DNA of 64,000 bases from Pseudomonas sp. Seg1 (lineage in GTDB: Bacteria > Pseudomonadota > Gammaproteobacteria > Pseudomonadales > Pseudomonadaceae). Positions 9,329 to 19,753 of this stretch are shown here, piece after piece. How positions within the stretch are numbered: position 1 is the first letter of the stretch; each line of letters starts with the position of its first letter. The translations under genes were made by a program, and so were the position numbers. Where the stretch lies: NCBI RefSeq assembly GCF_018326005.1, contig NZ_AP021903.1, forward strand, positions 434,001 to 498,000. Reading direction: 5' to 3'. A model generated the notes under the pieces. The model was not told the DNA's origin. It did not search any database and worked only from the letters and a program-made list of their open reading frames with translations.

Positions 9329-10534
9329 GTGAAAACCCTCTGGCAACACTGCCACGTCGCAACCATGGCGCAAGGCGTCTATTCGATCATCGAGGATGCG
9401 GCCATCGTGACGTCCGGTGCGCTCATCGAGTGGATCGGCCCGCGCGATCAATTGCCCTCCGGCGAATACCCGGCGGTCAATGACCTGCAAGGTGCGTGGG
9501 TCACCCCCGGTCTGATCGACTGCCACACCCATACGGTGTTCGGCGGCAACCGCAGCGGCGAATTCGAAAAGCGCCTGCAAGGCGTCAGCTATGCCGAGAT
9601 CGCCGCGCAGGGTGGCGGCATCGCCAGCACCGTGCGCGCGACTCGCGAAGCGACTGAAGACGAGCTGTTCGCCAGCGCCGCCAAGCGTCTGAAAAGCCTG
9701 ATGCGCGACGGCGTGACCACAGTCGAAATGAAGTCCGGCTACGGCCTCGATCTGGCCAACGAACGCAAGATCCTCCGAGTGATTCGTCGCTTGGAAAAAG
9801 AGCTGCCGATCAGCGTGCGCAGCACCTGTCTGGCCGCTCACGCGTTGCCACCGGAATACAAGGATCGCGCTGACGATTACATCGATCTGATCTGCACCGA
9901 GATGCTGCCGGCATTGGCCGCCGAAGGGCTGGTCGATGCGGTGGATGCGTTCTGCGAATATCTGGCGTTCTCGCCGGATCAGGTCGAACGTGTGTTTATC
10001 GCTGCACAGAAACTCGGTCTGCCGGTGAAGCTGCACGCCGAACAACTGTCATCGCTGCATGGCTCCAGCCTCGCCGCACGCTACAAGGCGCTGTCCGCCG
10101 ATCACCTGGAGTTCATGGATGAGGCCGACGCCATCGCCATGGCCGAATCCGACACCGTCGCGGTGTTGCTGCCGGGGGCGTTCTACTTTCTGCGTGAAAC
10201 CCAACTCCCGCCGATGGACGCCCTGCGCAAACACAAAGTGAAGATCGCCATCGCCAGCGACCTCAACCCCGGCACCTCGCCGGCGCTGTCGTTACGGCTG
10301 ATGTTGAACATGGCCTGCACCTGTTTCCGCATGACCCCGGAAGAAGCCTTGGCCGGTGCGACGATTCACGCCGCGCAAGCGCTGGGCATGGCTGATACCC
10401 ACGGTTCGCTGGAAGTCGGCAAGGTCGCGGATTTTGTTGCCTGGCACATCGATCGTCCGGCGGATCTGGCTTATTGGCTCGGTGGTGATCTGGACAAACG
10501 CGTCGTGCGTCACGGCGTTGAATCAAGTCTGTAG
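9329..10534 (+). CDS. hutI: Imidazolonepropionase
   Basis: Third step of the hut pathway: hydrolyses 4-imidazolone-5-propionate to N-formimino-L-glutamate. 401 residues, typical for the amidohydrolase-fold family. The metal-binding HxH is in [10 protein letters not shown] (about residues 72-81); later metal and substrate positions lie in KLHAEQLSS and [11 protein letters not shown]. Start is GTG 9329, supported by GGAGG at 9318-9322. Followed by hutG after ten bases. Confidence 0.97.
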   Translation: MKTLWQHCHVATMAQGVYSIIEDAAIVTSGALIEWIGPRDQLPSGEYPAVNDLQGAWVTPGLIDCHTHTVFGGNRSGEFEKRLQGVSYAEIAAQGGGIASTVRATREATEDELFASAAKRLKSLMRDGVTTVEMKSGYGLDLANERKILRVIRRLEKELPISVRSTCLAAHALPPEYKDRADDYIDLICTEMLPALAAEGLVDAVDAFCEYLAFSPDQVERVFIAAQKLGLPVKLHAEQLSSLHGSSLAARYKALSADHLEFMDEADAIAMAESDTVAVLLPGAFYFLRETQLPPMDALRKHKVKIAIASDLNPGTSPALSLRLMLNMACTCFRMTPEEALAGATIHAAQALGMADTHGSLEVGKVADFVAWHIDRPADLAYWLGGDLDKRVVRHGVESSL

Positions 10535-10544
10535 GAGAGCGGTT

Positions 10545-11348
10545 GTGGATAAGGTTCTGAGTTTCAAACAAGGACGCGTGCCGCTGCTGATCAGCATGCC
10601 TCACGCGGGTCTGCGCCTGACGCCTGCGGTCGAGGCCGGGTTGATCGCGGACGCGAAAAGCCTGCCGGACACCGACTGGCACATCCCGCAGCTCTACGAT
10701 TTCGCCCAAGAGCTGGGCGCCAGCACCCTGGCTGCCGAATATTCGCGTTTCGTCATCGACCTGAATCGTCCGTCCGACGACAAGCCGCTGTACGTCGGCG
10801 CCACCACCGGGTTGTACCCGGCGACCTTGTTCGATGGCATCCCGCTGTTCAAAGAAGGGCTGGAGCCTTCGAAAGAAGAGCGCGCGACGTATCTGGAACA
10901 GATCTGGACGCCGTATCACCGCACCTTGCAGGAAGAGTTGGCGCGGCTGAAGGCTGAGTTTGGCTACGCGCTGCTGTTCGATGCGCATTCGATCCGCTCG
11001 ATCATCCCGCACCTGTTCGAAGGCAAGCTGCCGGACCTCAACCTCGGCACCTTCAACGGTGCCAGTTGCGATCCACAGTTGGCCACGCAACTGGAAGCGA
11101 TCTGCGCCCGTCACGACGATTACAGCCATGTGCTCAACGGGCGCTTCAAGGGCGGCCACATCACCCGTCATTACGGCAACCCGGCCGAGAACATTCACGC
11201 TGTGCAACTGGAACTGGGCCAGTGCACGTATATGGAAGAGTTCGAACCGTTCCGCTATCGCCCTGACCTGGCCGAGCCGACGCGGGTGGTGCTCAAGGAG
11301 CTGCTGCAGCACTATCTGGCCTGGGCAAAGTCTCACTACACCGCATAA
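10545..11348 (+). CDS. hutG: N-formylglutamate deformylase (N-formylglutamate amidohydrolase)
   Basis: Final step of the five-enzyme Pseudomonas hut route: N-formyl-L-glutamate to glutamate and formate. 267 residues from GTG 10545, chosen because AGGAG at 10533-10537 precedes it and the protein then starts MDKVLSFKQGRVPLLISMPH as in the family; the frame itself is open upstream inside hutI. Motifs include ISMPHAG, a YSRFVIDLNR stretch and the DAHSI metal site. The formimino-deiminase HutF that this route needs is not in the window. Confidence 0.94.
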   Translation: MDKVLSFKQGRVPLLISMPHAGLRLTPAVEAGLIADAKSLPDTDWHIPQLYDFAQELGASTLAAEYSRFVIDLNRPSDDKPLYVGATTGLYPATLFDGIPLFKEGLEPSKEERATYLEQIWTPYHRTLQEELARLKAEFGYALLFDAHSIRSIIPHLFEGKLPDLNLGTFNGASCDPQLATQLEAICARHDDYSHVLNGRFKGGHITRHYGNPAENIHAVQLELGQCTYMEEFEPFRYRPDLAEPTRVVLKELLQHYLAWAKSHYTA

Positions 11349-11351
11349 CCC

Positions 11352-11445
11352 CCTGTGGGAGCGAGCCTGCTCGCGAAGGCGTCCGGTCAGCCAATATTTG
11401 CGTTGACTGACACACCGCATTCGCGAGCAGGCTCGCTCCCACAGG
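11352..11445. repeat. REP doublet (GGGAGCGAGCCTGCTCGC type)
   Basis: Left arm CCTGTGGGAGCGAGCCTGCT at 11352, right arm its complement ending 11445. A perfect outer stem of about 26 bp with a 42-base middle. It separates the hut operon from pip. Confidence 0.9.
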
Positions 11446-11576
11446 TTTTGTATGCAGCAGAAAAATTTGCGGTAGTGCACAGGCATGCTCATTGACGTAA
11501 ATCGGGTTTATGATGCCCATCGGCAGAATAATAGAAGTCCCCCCAGGGATGACCTCGACCCCTTACGGAGCGCGCA

Positions 11577-12548
11577 ATGCAGACTTTGTTTCCGCAGATC
11601 AAACCTCACGCCCGGCACGATCTGGCTGTCGACGACACCCATACGCTGTACGTCGACGAAAGCGGTTCGCCGGAGGGTTTGCCGGTGGTGTTCATCCACG
11701 GCGGTCCCGGCGCCGGTTGCGACGCGCAAAGCCGTCGCTATTTCGATCCGAACCTGTATCGCATTGTCACCTTCGACCAGCGCGGTTGCGGCCGTTCCAC
11801 CCCGCACGCCAGCCTGGAAAACAACACCACCTGGGATCTGGTCGCCGACCTTGAGCGCATCCGCAAACATCTGGGCATCGATAAATGGGTGCTGTTTGGC
11901 GGCTCGTGGGGTTCGACCCTGGCGCTGGCCTATGCGCAAACTCACCCGGAGCGTGTGCATGGCCTGATCCTGCGTGGGATCTTTCTCTGCCGTCCGCAGG
12001 AAATCGAATGGTTCTACCAGGCCGGTGCCAGCCGTCTGTTCCCCGATTACTGGCAGGACTACATTGCGCCGATTCCGTTGGACGAGCGCGATGATCTGCT
12101 CAGCGCGTTCCACAAACGCCTGACCGGCAACGACCAGATCGCCCAAATGCACGCCGCCAAGGCCTGGTCGACCTGGGAAGGGCGCACTGCGACCCTGCGG
12201 CCGAACCCGCTGGTGGTCGATCGTTTCTCCGAACCGCAACGCGCATTGTCGATTGCGCGGATCGAATGCCACTACTTCACCAACAATGCGTTCCTTGAGC
12301 CGAATCAACTGATTCGCGACATGGGCAAGATCGCCCATCTGCCGGGCGTGATCATTCACGGCCGTTACGATGTGATCTGCCCGCTCGACAATGCCTGGGA
12401 ATTGCACCAGGCCTGGCCGAACAGTGAGCTGCAGGTCATTCGCGATGCCGGCCATGCCGCGTCCGAACCGGGTATCACCGATGCGTTGGTGCGTGCGGCC
12501 GGCCAAATGGCCCGGCGCCTGCTCGACTTGCCGCCCGAAGAAGCATGA
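11577..12548 (+). CDS. pip: Proline iminopeptidase
   Basis: Cytoplasmic serine peptidase of family S33 that removes N-terminal proline from peptides. 323 residues, alpha/beta-hydrolase fold. The oxyanion region is HGGPGAG, the nucleophile Ser is in GGSWGS (about residue 110), FDQRGCGRS is typical of Pip, and the late His lies in [10 protein letters not shown]. Overlaps dtd by four bases (ATGA), so both are likely translated together. The same pair is conserved in other pseudomonads. Confidence 0.95.
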   Translation: MQTLFPQIKPHARHDLAVDDTHTLYVDESGSPEGLPVVFIHGGPGAGCDAQSRRYFDPNLYRIVTFDQRGCGRSTPHASLENNTTWDLVADLERIRKHLGIDKWVLFGGSWGSTLALAYAQTHPERVHGLILRGIFLCRPQEIEWFYQAGASRLFPDYWQDYIAPIPLDERDDLLSAFHKRLTGNDQIAQMHAAKAWSTWEGRTATLRPNPLVVDRFSEPQRALSIARIECHYFTNNAFLEPNQLIRDMGKIAHLPGVIIHGRYDVICPLDNAWELHQAWPNSELQVIRDAGHAASEPGITDALVRAAGQMARRLLDLPPEEA

Positions 12549-12982
12549 AGGGGCTTTTACAGCGCGTACGCGGTGCGCGGGTTGAAGTGGCGGGAGAGGT
12601 GGTTGGCGCGGTAGACCAGGGTTTGCTGGTGCTGGTGGCGGTCGAACCCGACGACACGCGTGCCAGCGCCGACAAACTTCTGCATAAGCTGCTTAACTAT
12701 CGTGTATTCAGCGACGCCGAGGGCAAAATGAATTTGTCCCTGGCGGATGTCGGTGGCGGGTTGCTGCTGGTCTCTCAGTTCACCCTGGCTGCCGACACCA
12801 AAAGCGGGTTACGCCCAAGCTTTTCCACCGCGGCGCCACCGGCCCTTGGCGAGGAATTGTTCGACTATCTATTAGGCAAAGCGAAACAGGTGCATGGCAC
12901 TGTGGCATCAGGTAGATTCGGCGCCGATATGCAGGTGCATTTGGTCAACGATGGCCCGGTTACCTTTTTGTTACAGACCTGA
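12545..12982 (+). CDS. dtd: D-aminoacyl-tRNA deacylase
   Basis: Hydrolyses D-amino acids mis-attached to tRNA (D-Tyr-tRNA and others, also Gly-tRNA-Ala). 145 residues, the usual length. The hallmark SQFTLAADT motif (active-site SQFTL) is at about residues 78-86, and the second signature NDGPVTF is near the C-terminus. Overlaps the pip stop. Confidence 0.96.
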   Translation: MKGLLQRVRGARVEVAGEVVGAVDQGLLVLVAVEPDDTRASADKLLHKLLNYRVFSDAEGKMNLSLADVGGGLLLVSQFTLAADTKSGLRPSFSTAAPPALGEELFDYLLGKAKQVHGTVASGRFGADMQVHLVNDGPVTFLLQT

Positions 12983-13257
12983 AAGCGCCTGAAACACCTT
13001 TTTAGGAAATTTCGACTGTTTTTAGGGTGTTTTCGCGATAAATACTTTGTTACCCCTGATGCGTTGTCATGCGGGCTACTAGATAATCGCGCGCTACGGG
13101 GATCAGCGTTCGTTGGTCCATTTTGACTTAGGTAGAGACTTGTCCGGATCCGCTTGGGGAATCATTTTGCCCCAGCGGAGTCGGAACAATGCTCGCCAAC
13201 CTGGCATATAGATAGCTGGCCGTTGGTTTATTGATCTGTTTTCGGCGAGGGTTGCTC
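12983..13257. other. dtd to opgG gap: long opgG leader
   Basis: 275 bases without an ORF. A weak AAACACC/GGTGTTT hairpin at 12992-13032 ends in Ts and could terminate dtd. A strong hairpin lies at 13143-13185 (separate entry). I could not place a convincing -35/-10 pair. Confidence 0.5.
13143..13185 (+). promoter_or_regulatory. Stable hairpin in the opgG 5' leader
   Basis: TCCG (13143-13146) pairs with CGGA (13182-13185), TCCGCT (13149-13154) with AGCGGA (13174-13179), and GGGG (13156-13159) with CCCC (13170-13173). There is a two-base internal loop, one bulged T and a ten-base loop. No T-run follows, so it does not look like an intrinsic terminator. It lies about 70 bases before the opgG start. 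Confidence 0.6.
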
Positions 13258-15069
13258 GTGATTGTTAGTCCCTGTAATGCAGCAAAAATGTCTGCCAAAC
13301 GCATGCGAAGTGCCCTGGTAGCGGGTTCGGCGCTCCTGTGCCTGCTCAGCGCCGGTCAGCTTTGGGCGTTCAATCTTGACGATGTATCGACCAAGGCCAA
13401 AGAGCTGGCCGGGCAGAAATTCGAAGCCCCGCGCAGCAACCTGCCGAACGAATTCCGCGACATGAAGTTCGCGGACTATCAGAAAATCCGCTTCCTCACC
13501 GAAAAGGCTGAGTGGGCTGATCAGAAGACCCCGTTCAAACTGTCCTTCTATCACCAGGGTATGCACTTCGATACACCGGTGAAAATCAACGAAATCACGG
13601 CGAACACCGTCGAAGAGATCAAATATGATCCGACACGCTTCGATTTCGGCGACCTGAAATTCGATCCGAAAGCTACCGAACAACTGGGTTATGCCGGTTT
13701 CCGTGTGCTGTATCCGATCAACAAGGCCGACAAGCAAGACGAAATCATGACCATGCTCGGCGCGAGTTACTTCCGCGTTGTCGGCAAGGGCCATACCTAC
13801 GGCCTCTCGGCGCGTGGTCTGGCGATTGATACCGCGCTGCCATCGGGCGAAGAATTCCCGCGTTTCCGCGAGTTCTGGATTCAACAGCCGAAGCCGGGCG
13901 ACAAGCATCTGGTAATTTTCGCGCTGCTCGACTCGCCGCGCGCTACCGGTGCCTATCGTCTTATCCTGCGTCCGGGCAGCGACACCATTGTTGACGTCAA
14001 GGCGCAGGTGTTCCTGCGTGACAAGGTCGGCAAACTGGGCATCGCGCCGCTGACCAGCATGTTCTTGTTCGGCGCCAACCAGCCGTCGAAAGTCCTCAAC
14101 TATCGTCGTGAACTGCACGACTCCAGTGGTCTGTCGATCCATGCCGGCAACGGCGAGTGGATCTGGCGTCCGCTGAACAATCCGAAACACTTGGCCGTGA
14201 GCAACTTCAGCGTCGAGAACCCGCGTGGTTTCGGTCTGCTGCAACGTGGCCGCGATTTCAGCCACTACGAAGACCTCGACGACCGCTACGACAAGCGCCC
14301 AAGCGCCTGGATCGAGCCGAAGGGCGAGTGGGGCAAGGGCACTGTTGATCTGGTAGAAATCCCGACCGCCGACGAAACCAACGACAACATCGTCGCGTTC
14401 TGGAGCCCGGAAACCATGCCGGAGCCAGGCAAGCCGCTGGATTTCGCCTACCGCCTGCACTGGACCATGGACGAAGCGGCGATTCACGCGCCGGACAGCG
14501 CCTGGGTTTCGCAGACCCTGCGTTCGACCGGTGACGTCAAGCAGTCGAACCTGATCCGTCAGCCGGATGGCAGCGTTGCCTACCTGGTCGACTTCGAAGG
14601 TCCATCGCTGGCGGCGCTGACCCCGGACGCCGACGTTCGCAGCCAGGTCAGTGTTGGCGACAACGCCGAACTGGTTGAAAACAGCGTGCGCTACAACCCG
14701 GAAACCAAGGGCTGGCGTTTGACCCTGCGGATGAAAATCAAGGACGCGAGCAAGTCGACCGAGATGCGTGCCGCACTGGTTCAGCCTGTCGTGACCGCCG
14801 ATCTGGCGAAATCGGTGCCGGCGTCCAATTCGTCCGTCGCCAAGGCCGACAAGGTTGCCGCCAAGCAACAAGAGAAACTCGACAAGGAAGCCAAGGCCGC
14901 CGAGGCCAAACAGGCTGACGCCAAGCCAGTAGCAGATGCCAAGGACAAGGCCAACAAAGACGCCAAGCAGCCAGCGGCTGCGGACGCGGCCCCAGCCACA
15001 CCGGAATCGGCACCGACTGAAGAAGTCCTGACCGAGACCTGGAGCTATCAGTTGCCTGCCGATGAGTAA
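13258..15069 (+). CDS. opgG: Glucan biosynthesis protein G
   Basis: Periplasmic protein needed to make osmoregulated periplasmic glucans, working with the OpgH glucosyltransferase. Start chosen at GTG 13258 with GGCGAGGG just upstream; this gives 603 residues. ATG 13288 is the alternative, and both keep the signal peptide ([20 protein letters not shown]). The MdoG domain fills roughly residues 30-510. The last 80 or so residues are a Lys/Ala/Glu-rich tail ([20 protein letters not shown]) that E. coli OpgG, at 511 residues, does not have. The stop overlaps opgH by eight bases. Confidence 0.95.
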   Translation: MIVSPCNAAKMSAKRMRSALVAGSALLCLLSAGQLWAFNLDDVSTKAKELAGQKFEAPRSNLPNEFRDMKFADYQKIRFLTEKAEWADQKTPFKLSFYHQGMHFDTPVKINEITANTVEEIKYDPTRFDFGDLKFDPKATEQLGYAGFRVLYPINKADKQDEIMTMLGASYFRVVGKGHTYGLSARGLAIDTALPSGEEFPRFREFWIQQPKPGDKHLVIFALLDSPRATGAYRLILRPGSDTIVDVKAQVFLRDKVGKLGIAPLTSMFLFGANQPSKVLNYRRELHDSSGLSIHAGNGEWIWRPLNNPKHLAVSNFSVENPRGFGLLQRGRDFSHYEDLDDRYDKRPSAWIEPKGEWGKGTVDLVEIPTADETNDNIVAFWSPETMPEPGKPLDFAYRLHWTMDEAAIHAPDSAWVSQTLRSTGDVKQSNLIRQPDGSVAYLVDFEGPSLAALTPDADVRSQVSVGDNAELVENSVRYNPETKGWRLTLRMKIKDASKSTEMRAALVQPVVTADLAKSVPASNSSVAKADKVAAKQQEKLDKEAKAAEAKQADAKPVADAKDKANKDAKQPAAADAAPATPESAPTEEVLTETWSYQLPADE

Positions 15070-17632
15070 CTCTCAAGTACAGCCAGAGACTCTGTCCGAG
15101 TACCTGGCGCATCTGCCGATGACCGACGAGCAGCGCGCGGAACTCGCGGGCTGCCAGTCGTTCAGCGAGCTGCACCAACGCTTGTCGTCCTCGACGTTCG
15201 ACGCCCCTGCCGAAGCCGCCCAGGCTTCGGTGGGCAAGCGCCTGACCCTGAGCACCGCCGAAGATCTTGAAGATGCGGAGATGCTGGTGCTCGACGCCAG
15301 CGGTCGCGTCAGCATGAAGGCGACGCCGCCGATCCGTCGGACCAAAGTCGTGCCGGAGCCATGGCGCACCAATATTCTGGTGCGTGGCTGGCGCCGACTG
15401 ACCGGTCGCACCAACCCGCCGCAGCCGCCGAAGGACGAGAACGTCCTGCCGGCCGCGCGCTGGCGCACCGTCGGTTCGATCCGCCGCTACATTCTGTTGC
15501 TGCTGATGCTCGGCCAGACCATCGTCGCCGGTTGGTACATGAAAGGCATCATGCCGTACCAGGGCTGGTCGTTCGTCGATCTCGACGAAGTCTTGCATCA
15601 ACCGCTGCTGCAAACTGCCACGCAAGTGCTGCCGTATGCGCTGCAAACCAGCATCCTGATTCTGTTCGGGATTCTGTTCTGCTGGGTCTCGGCCGGTTTC
15701 TGGACCGCGCTGATGGGCTTCCTCGAGTTGCTCACCGGTCACGATAAATACCGCATCTCCGGCAAAAGCGCCGGCAACGAGCCGATTGCCAAAGACGCGC
15801 GCACCGCGCTGGTGATGCCGATCTGCAACGAAGACGTGCCGCGTGTGTTCGCCGGTCTGCGGGCAACGTTCGAATCGGTTGCCGCCACCGGTGATCTGGA
15901 TCGCTTCGACTTCTTCGTGTTGAGTGACAGTAACGACACTGACATCTGCGTGGCCGAGCAACAGGCCTGGCTGGACGTCTGCCGCGAAGCCAAGGGCTTC
16001 GGCAAGATCTTCTATCGCCGCCGTCGCCGTCGTGTGAAACGCAAAAGCGGCAACCTCGACGACTTCTGCCGTCGCTGGGGCGGTGACTACAAGTACATGG
16101 TCGTGCTCGACGCCGACTCGGTGATGAGCGGCGAGTGCCTGACCAGTCTGGTGCGCCTGATGGAAGCCACGCCGGACGCCGGGATCATCCAGACCGCGCC
16201 GCGTGCGTCGGGCATGGACACCCTGTATGCACGCATGCAGCAGTTCGCCACCCGCGTATACGGCCCGCTGTTTACCGCCGGTCTGCACTTCTGGCAGTTG
16301 GGTGAATCCCACTACTGGGGTCACAACGCGATCATCCGCATGAAGCCGTTCATCGACCACTGCGCCTTGGCGCCGTTGCCGGGTAAAGGTGCGTTCTCCG
16401 GTGCGATCCTGTCTCACGACTTCGTTGAAGCCGCGCTGATGCGTCGTGCCGGTTGGGGCGTGTGGATTGCCTACGACCTGCCGGGCAGCTACGAAGAACT
16501 GCCGCCGAACCTGCTCGACGAACTCAAGCGTGACCGTCGCTGGTGCCACGGCAACCTGATGAACTTCCGTCTGTTCCTGGTCAAAGGCATGCACCCGGTG
16601 CACCGTGCGGTATTCCTCACCGGTGTGATGTCTTACCTGTCGGCGCCGTTGTGGTTCTTCTTCCTGGTGCTGTCGACCGCGCTGTTGGCGGTGAACACGC
16701 TGATGGAGCCGCAGTACTTCCTTGAGCCGCGTCAGCTCTATCCGTTGTGGCCACAATGGCACCCGGACAAGGCGATCGCGCTGTTCTCGACGACCATCGT
16801 GCTGCTGTTCTTGCCGAAACTGTTGAGCATCATCTTGATCTGGGCCAAGGGCGCGAAAGAGTTCGGCGGCAAGTTCAAGGTGACTCTGTCGATGCTGCTG
16901 GAGATGCTGTTCTCCATGCTGCTGGCGCCGGTGCGGATGATTTTCCACACCCGTTTCGTCCTCGCCGCGTTCCTCGGCTGGGCCGCAACCTGGAATTCGC
17001 CGCAACGTGACGACGACTCGACGCCATGGAGCGAAGCGGTCAAGCGCCACGGCCCGCAAACCTTGCTGGGTTTCTGCTGGGCGCTGCTGGTGATCTGGCT
17101 GAACCCGAGCTTCCTGTGGTGGCTGGTGCCGATCGTCGGTTCGCTGATGCTGTCGATTCCGGTGTCGGTGATTTCCAGCCGTGTCGGTCTGGGCCTCAAA
17201 TCCCGTGACGAGAGCCTGTTTCTCATCCCCGAGGAATACAATCCGCCACAGGCGCTGCTGGCGACCGATCAGTACACCCATGAAAATCGTTACCACGCGC
17301 TGAACGACGGTTTTGTCCGCGCGGTGGTCGATCCGCAGCAGAACGCCTTGGCGTGCTCGCTGGCGACTTCCCGTCACGGTCAGGCCGAGCCGATCGAGTG
17401 GCTGCGTCAGGAACGTGTTCGCCACGCGATCAAGGTTGGCCCTGCGGGGCTGAACAACCATGATCGTCTGCAACTGCTGAGCGACCCGGTTGCTCTGGCG
17501 CGCTTGCACGAGCAGGTCTGGGCCGAGGGTCACGCCGAGTGGCTGGATGCCTGGCGGGCTTCGGTGAAGGCCGATCCGCATGCGCCGCTGTTGCCGTTGC
17601 GACCGGTGAGCCTGCAGGCTCAACCGGCCTGA
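15062..17632 (+). CDS. opgH: Glucans biosynthesis glucosyltransferase H
   Basis: Inner-membrane family-2 glycosyltransferase that polymerises and exports the beta-1,2-glucan backbone from UDP-glucose. 856 residues, close to E. coli OpgH (847). Membrane segments lie at about 140-165 and 190-220 and in the second half. The catalytic region includes [11 protein letters not shown] and the (Q/R)xxRW-type motif RDRRWCHGN. Overlaps opgG, and an intrinsic terminator follows directly. Confidence 0.96.
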   Translation: MSNSQVQPETLSEYLAHLPMTDEQRAELAGCQSFSELHQRLSSSTFDAPAEAAQASVGKRLTLSTAEDLEDAEMLVLDASGRVSMKATPPIRRTKVVPEPWRTNILVRGWRRLTGRTNPPQPPKDENVLPAARWRTVGSIRRYILLLLMLGQTIVAGWYMKGIMPYQGWSFVDLDEVLHQPLLQTATQVLPYALQTSILILFGILFCWVSAGFWTALMGFLELLTGHDKYRISGKSAGNEPIAKDARTALVMPICNEDVPRVFAGLRATFESVAATGDLDRFDFFVLSDSNDTDICVAEQQAWLDVCREAKGFGKIFYRRRRRRVKRKSGNLDDFCRRWGGDYKYMVVLDADSVMSGECLTSLVRLMEATPDAGIIQTAPRASGMDTLYARMQQFATRVYGPLFTAGLHFWQLGESHYWGHNAIIRMKPFIDHCALAPLPGKGAFSGAILSHDFVEAALMRRAGWGVWIAYDLPGSYEELPPNLLDELKRDRRWCHGNLMNFRLFLVKGMHPVHRAVFLTGVMSYLSAPLWFFFLVLSTALLAVNTLMEPQYFLEPRQLYPLWPQWHPDKAIALFSTTIVLLFLPKLLSIILIWAKGAKEFGGKFKVTLSMLLEMLFSMLLAPVRMIFHTRFVLAAFLGWAATWNSPQRDDDSTPWSEAVKRHGPQTLLGFCWALLVIWLNPSFLWWLVPIVGSLMLSIPVSVISSRVGLGLKSRDESLFLIPEEYNPPQALLATDQYTHENRYHALNDGFVRAVVDPQQNALACSLATSRHGQAEPIEWLRQERVRHAIKVGPAGLNNHDRLQLLSDPVALARLHEQVWAEGHAEWLDAWRASVKADPHAPLLPLRPVSLQAQPA

Positions 17633-17638
17633 TGAAGA

Positions 17639-17666
17639 AACCCCGCGATGTTGCGGGGTTTTTTTT
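17639..17666 (+). terminator. Intrinsic terminator of opgGH
   Basis: CCCCGC (17641-17646) pairs with GCGGGG (17653-17658) around loop GATGTT and is followed by eight Ts. Confidence 0.93.
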
Positions 17667-17834
17667 GCCTGCTGAAAAGCCCCTTCACCCTTGATTGTTA
17701 AACAAATCGTCCATTAAACCTTGTGCAAAAAATCGAGTGCGTTAGCATCCGTCCCCGAATTGGCGCACCCGGGCTTTTTGGCCTGCCTCTGTTGGTTTTC
17801 GCGCCGCAAACGCAATGGTTTTGGGGACTTGAAG

Positions 17835-18632
17835 ATGAAGAAGTATCTAGCGATGCTGCTGGTCGGCGTCACGGCACTGGTTGCAGTCAATGCGGCGCAC
17901 GCTGGCGCAATCGATGACGCGGTCAAGCGCGGCACCTTGAAAGTCGGCATGGATCCGACCTACATGCCGTTCGAGATGACCAACAAGCGCGGCGAAATCA
18001 TCGGTTTCGAAGTCGACATCCTCAAAGCCATGACCAAGGCCATGGGCGTCAAGCTGGAGCTGGTCTCCACCGGTTACGACGGGATCATCCCGGCGCTGAT
18101 GACCGACAAGTTCGACATGATCGGCAGCGGCATGACCCTGACCCAGGAACGCAACCTGCGCCTGAACTTCAGCGAACCGTTCATCGTTGTCGGCCAGACC
18201 CTGCTGATCCGCAAGGAGCTGGAAGGCACCATCAAGTCCTATAAAGACCTGAACACCGCCGACTACCGCATCACCTCCAAACTCGGCACCACCGGTGAGA
18301 TGGTCGCCAAGAAGCTGATCGCCAAAGCCAAGTACCACGGCTACGACAACGAGCAGGAAGCCGTGCTCGACGTGGTCAACGGCAAGGCTGATGCCTTCAT
18401 CTACGACGCGCCGTACAACGTTGTGGCGGTGAACAAGGTCGGTGCCGGCAAGCTGGTGTTCCTCGACAAACCGTTCACCTACGAACCTTTGGCCTTCGGC
18501 TTGAAGAAGGGTGACTACGACAGCATCAACTTCATCAACAACTTCCTGCACCAGATTCACGAAGACGGCACCTACGATCGCATCCATGACAAGTGGTTCA
18601 AGAGCACCGAGTGGCTCAAGGACATGGAATAA
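17835..18632 (+). CDS. Polar amino-acid ABC transporter, substrate-binding protein
   Basis: Periplasmic solute-binding protein of the SBP_bac_3 (GlnH/HisJ) family, 265 residues. Start at ATG 17835; the frame stays open further upstream, but only this start places the signal peptide MKKYLAMLLVGVTALVAVNA at the N-terminus, with cleavage after AAHA. The mature part starts with the family pattern RGTLKVGMDPTYMPFEM, followed by GFEVDILKAM. The ligand cannot be read from sequence. The matching permease and ATPase follow, after a REP doublet. The same trio sits beside opgH in P. aeruginosa (PA5076-PA5074 region). Confidence 0.92.
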   Translation: MKKYLAMLLVGVTALVAVNAAHAGAIDDAVKRGTLKVGMDPTYMPFEMTNKRGEIIGFEVDILKAMTKAMGVKLELVSTGYDGIIPALMTDKFDMIGSGMTLTQERNLRLNFSEPFIVVGQTLLIRKELEGTIKSYKDLNTADYRITSKLGTTGEMVAKKLIAKAKYHGYDNEQEAVLDVVNGKADAFIYDAPYNVVAVNKVGAGKLVFLDKPFTYEPLAFGLKKGDYDSINFINNFLHQIHEDGTYDRIHDKWFKSTEWLKDME

Positions 18633-18661
18633 CACTCGGTCAGTTAGACCGAGTCGCCTCA

Positions 18662-18750
18662 ATCGCGGGCAAGCCCGCTCCCACAGGTTTAGCGGCGAAC
18701 ACAAAATTTATGTTCACCGCTAAACCTGTGGGAGCGGGCTTGCCCGCGAT
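18662..18750. repeat. REP doublet (GGGAGCGGGCTTGCCCGC type) inside the ABC operon
   Basis: Near-perfect inverted repeat with arms of about 34 bases: the left ends CCCACAGGTTTAGCGG, the right starts CCGCTAAACCTGTGGG, and about 21 bases lie between. It separates the binding-protein gene from the permease gene. Confidence 0.92.
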
Positions 18751-18793
18751 GAGGCCCTTCCAGGCGACACAGAATTCGGAAACTGTAAAACAG

Positions 18794-19753
18794 ATGAAAC
18801 ATAAAAAAGCCCAATGGCCTTGGCACGTCCTCACCGTGCTGGTGCTGATCGGCCTGGCTGGCGCGTTGTACTACGCGACGTCGCTGATGTCCTACGAATG
18901 GCGCTGGAACCGTGTGCCGCAGTACTTCGCCTATCAGGCCGAGGAAACCCAGCGCGCCGCCGATATCTCCACTGTCAGCGAACTGGTTCGCAAGGGCGGC
19001 AGCGCGCAAGTCACCCTGCGCAATGACGCCGGTGACGAGCAGCAGCTGACGGTCGACGAAAACAGCCTGCAATTCGCTCAGGGCGACGATGTGGCCGAAG
19101 GCGACGTCGTGGGCGTCACTCGGCATTGGGCGGCAGGGCCGCTGTTGTGGGGGCTGTGGACGACGCTTTGGCTGTCAGTGGTCTCTGGTGTGCTCGGTCT
19201 GTTGATCGGTCTGGTCACCGGTCTGTGTCGTCTTTCCAACAACCCGACGCTGCGTGATCTCTCGACGATCTACGTCGAACTGGTACGCGGCACGCCGCTG
19301 CTGGTGCAGATTTTCATTTTCTACTTCTTCATCGGCACGGTGATGAACCTGTCCCGCGAGTTCGCCGGGATCGCCGCGCTGTCGCTGTTCACCGGTGCTT
19401 ATGTGGCGGAGATCATCCGTTCCGGCGTGCAATCGATTGCCCGTGGCCAGAACGAAGCCGCGCGTTCGCTCGGTCTGAGTGCCGGTCAATCGATGCGCCA
19501 CGTGGTGCTGCCGCAAGCATTCAAACGCGTGCTGCCGCCGCTGGCCGGGCAGTTCATCAGTCTGGTCAAGGACACCTCGCTGGTGTCGGTGATCGCGATT
19601 ACCGAGCTGCTGAAAAGTGGTCGTGAAGTCATCACCACTTCGTTCTCACCGTTCGAGATTCTGTTCTGCGTCGCCGGTCTGTACCTGTTGATCAACCTGC
19701 CGCTGTCGAAAATCGCCAGCCGGCTTGAGCGGAGGCTCGCGCAAAGTGATTGA
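18794..19753 (+). CDS. Polar amino-acid ABC transporter, permease
   Basis: Inner-membrane HisM/GlnP-type permease, 319 residues from ATG 18794. The open frame runs upstream through the REP doublet and the end of the previous gene, so earlier starts are unlikely. One membrane helix at about residues 12-34 is followed by a periplasmic stretch of about 75 residues ([20 protein letters not shown]) before the usual transport domain; common family members of 220-250 residues lack this insert. The EAA loop is [20 protein letters not shown]. Overlaps the ATPase gene by eight bases. Confidence 0.9.
   Translation: MKHKKAQWPWHVLTVLVLIGLAGALYYATSLMSYEWRWNRVPQYFAYQAEETQRAADISTVSELVRKGGSAQVTLRNDAGDEQQLTVDENSLQFAQGDDVAEGDVVGVTRHWAAGPLLWGLWTTLWLSVVSGVLGLLIGLVTGLCRLSNNPTLRDLSTIYVELVRGTPLLVQIFIFYFFIGTVMNLSREFAGIAALSLFTGAYVAEIIRSGVQSIARGQNEAARSLGLSAGQSMRHVVLPQAFKRVLPPLAGQFISLVKDTSLVSVIAITELLKSGREVITTSFSPFEILFCVAGLYLLINLPLSKIASRLERRLAQSD

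Noticed and set aside
10356..10544. Upstream extension of hutG into hutI
   Set aside because: The extension is the hutI coding region read in another frame. GTG 10545 has a proper ribosome site and the family N-terminus.
13060..13100. TTGTCA and TAGATAAT upstream of opgG as a -35/-10 pair
   Set aside because: Spacing is only about ten bases, far too short for a sigma-70 promoter.
14738..17623. 961-codon open frame on the minus strand
   Set aside because: Antisense shadow of opgH and the opgG 3' end. The product is rich in His, Arg and Gln, typical of reversed high-GC coding, and shows no known domain or ribosome site.
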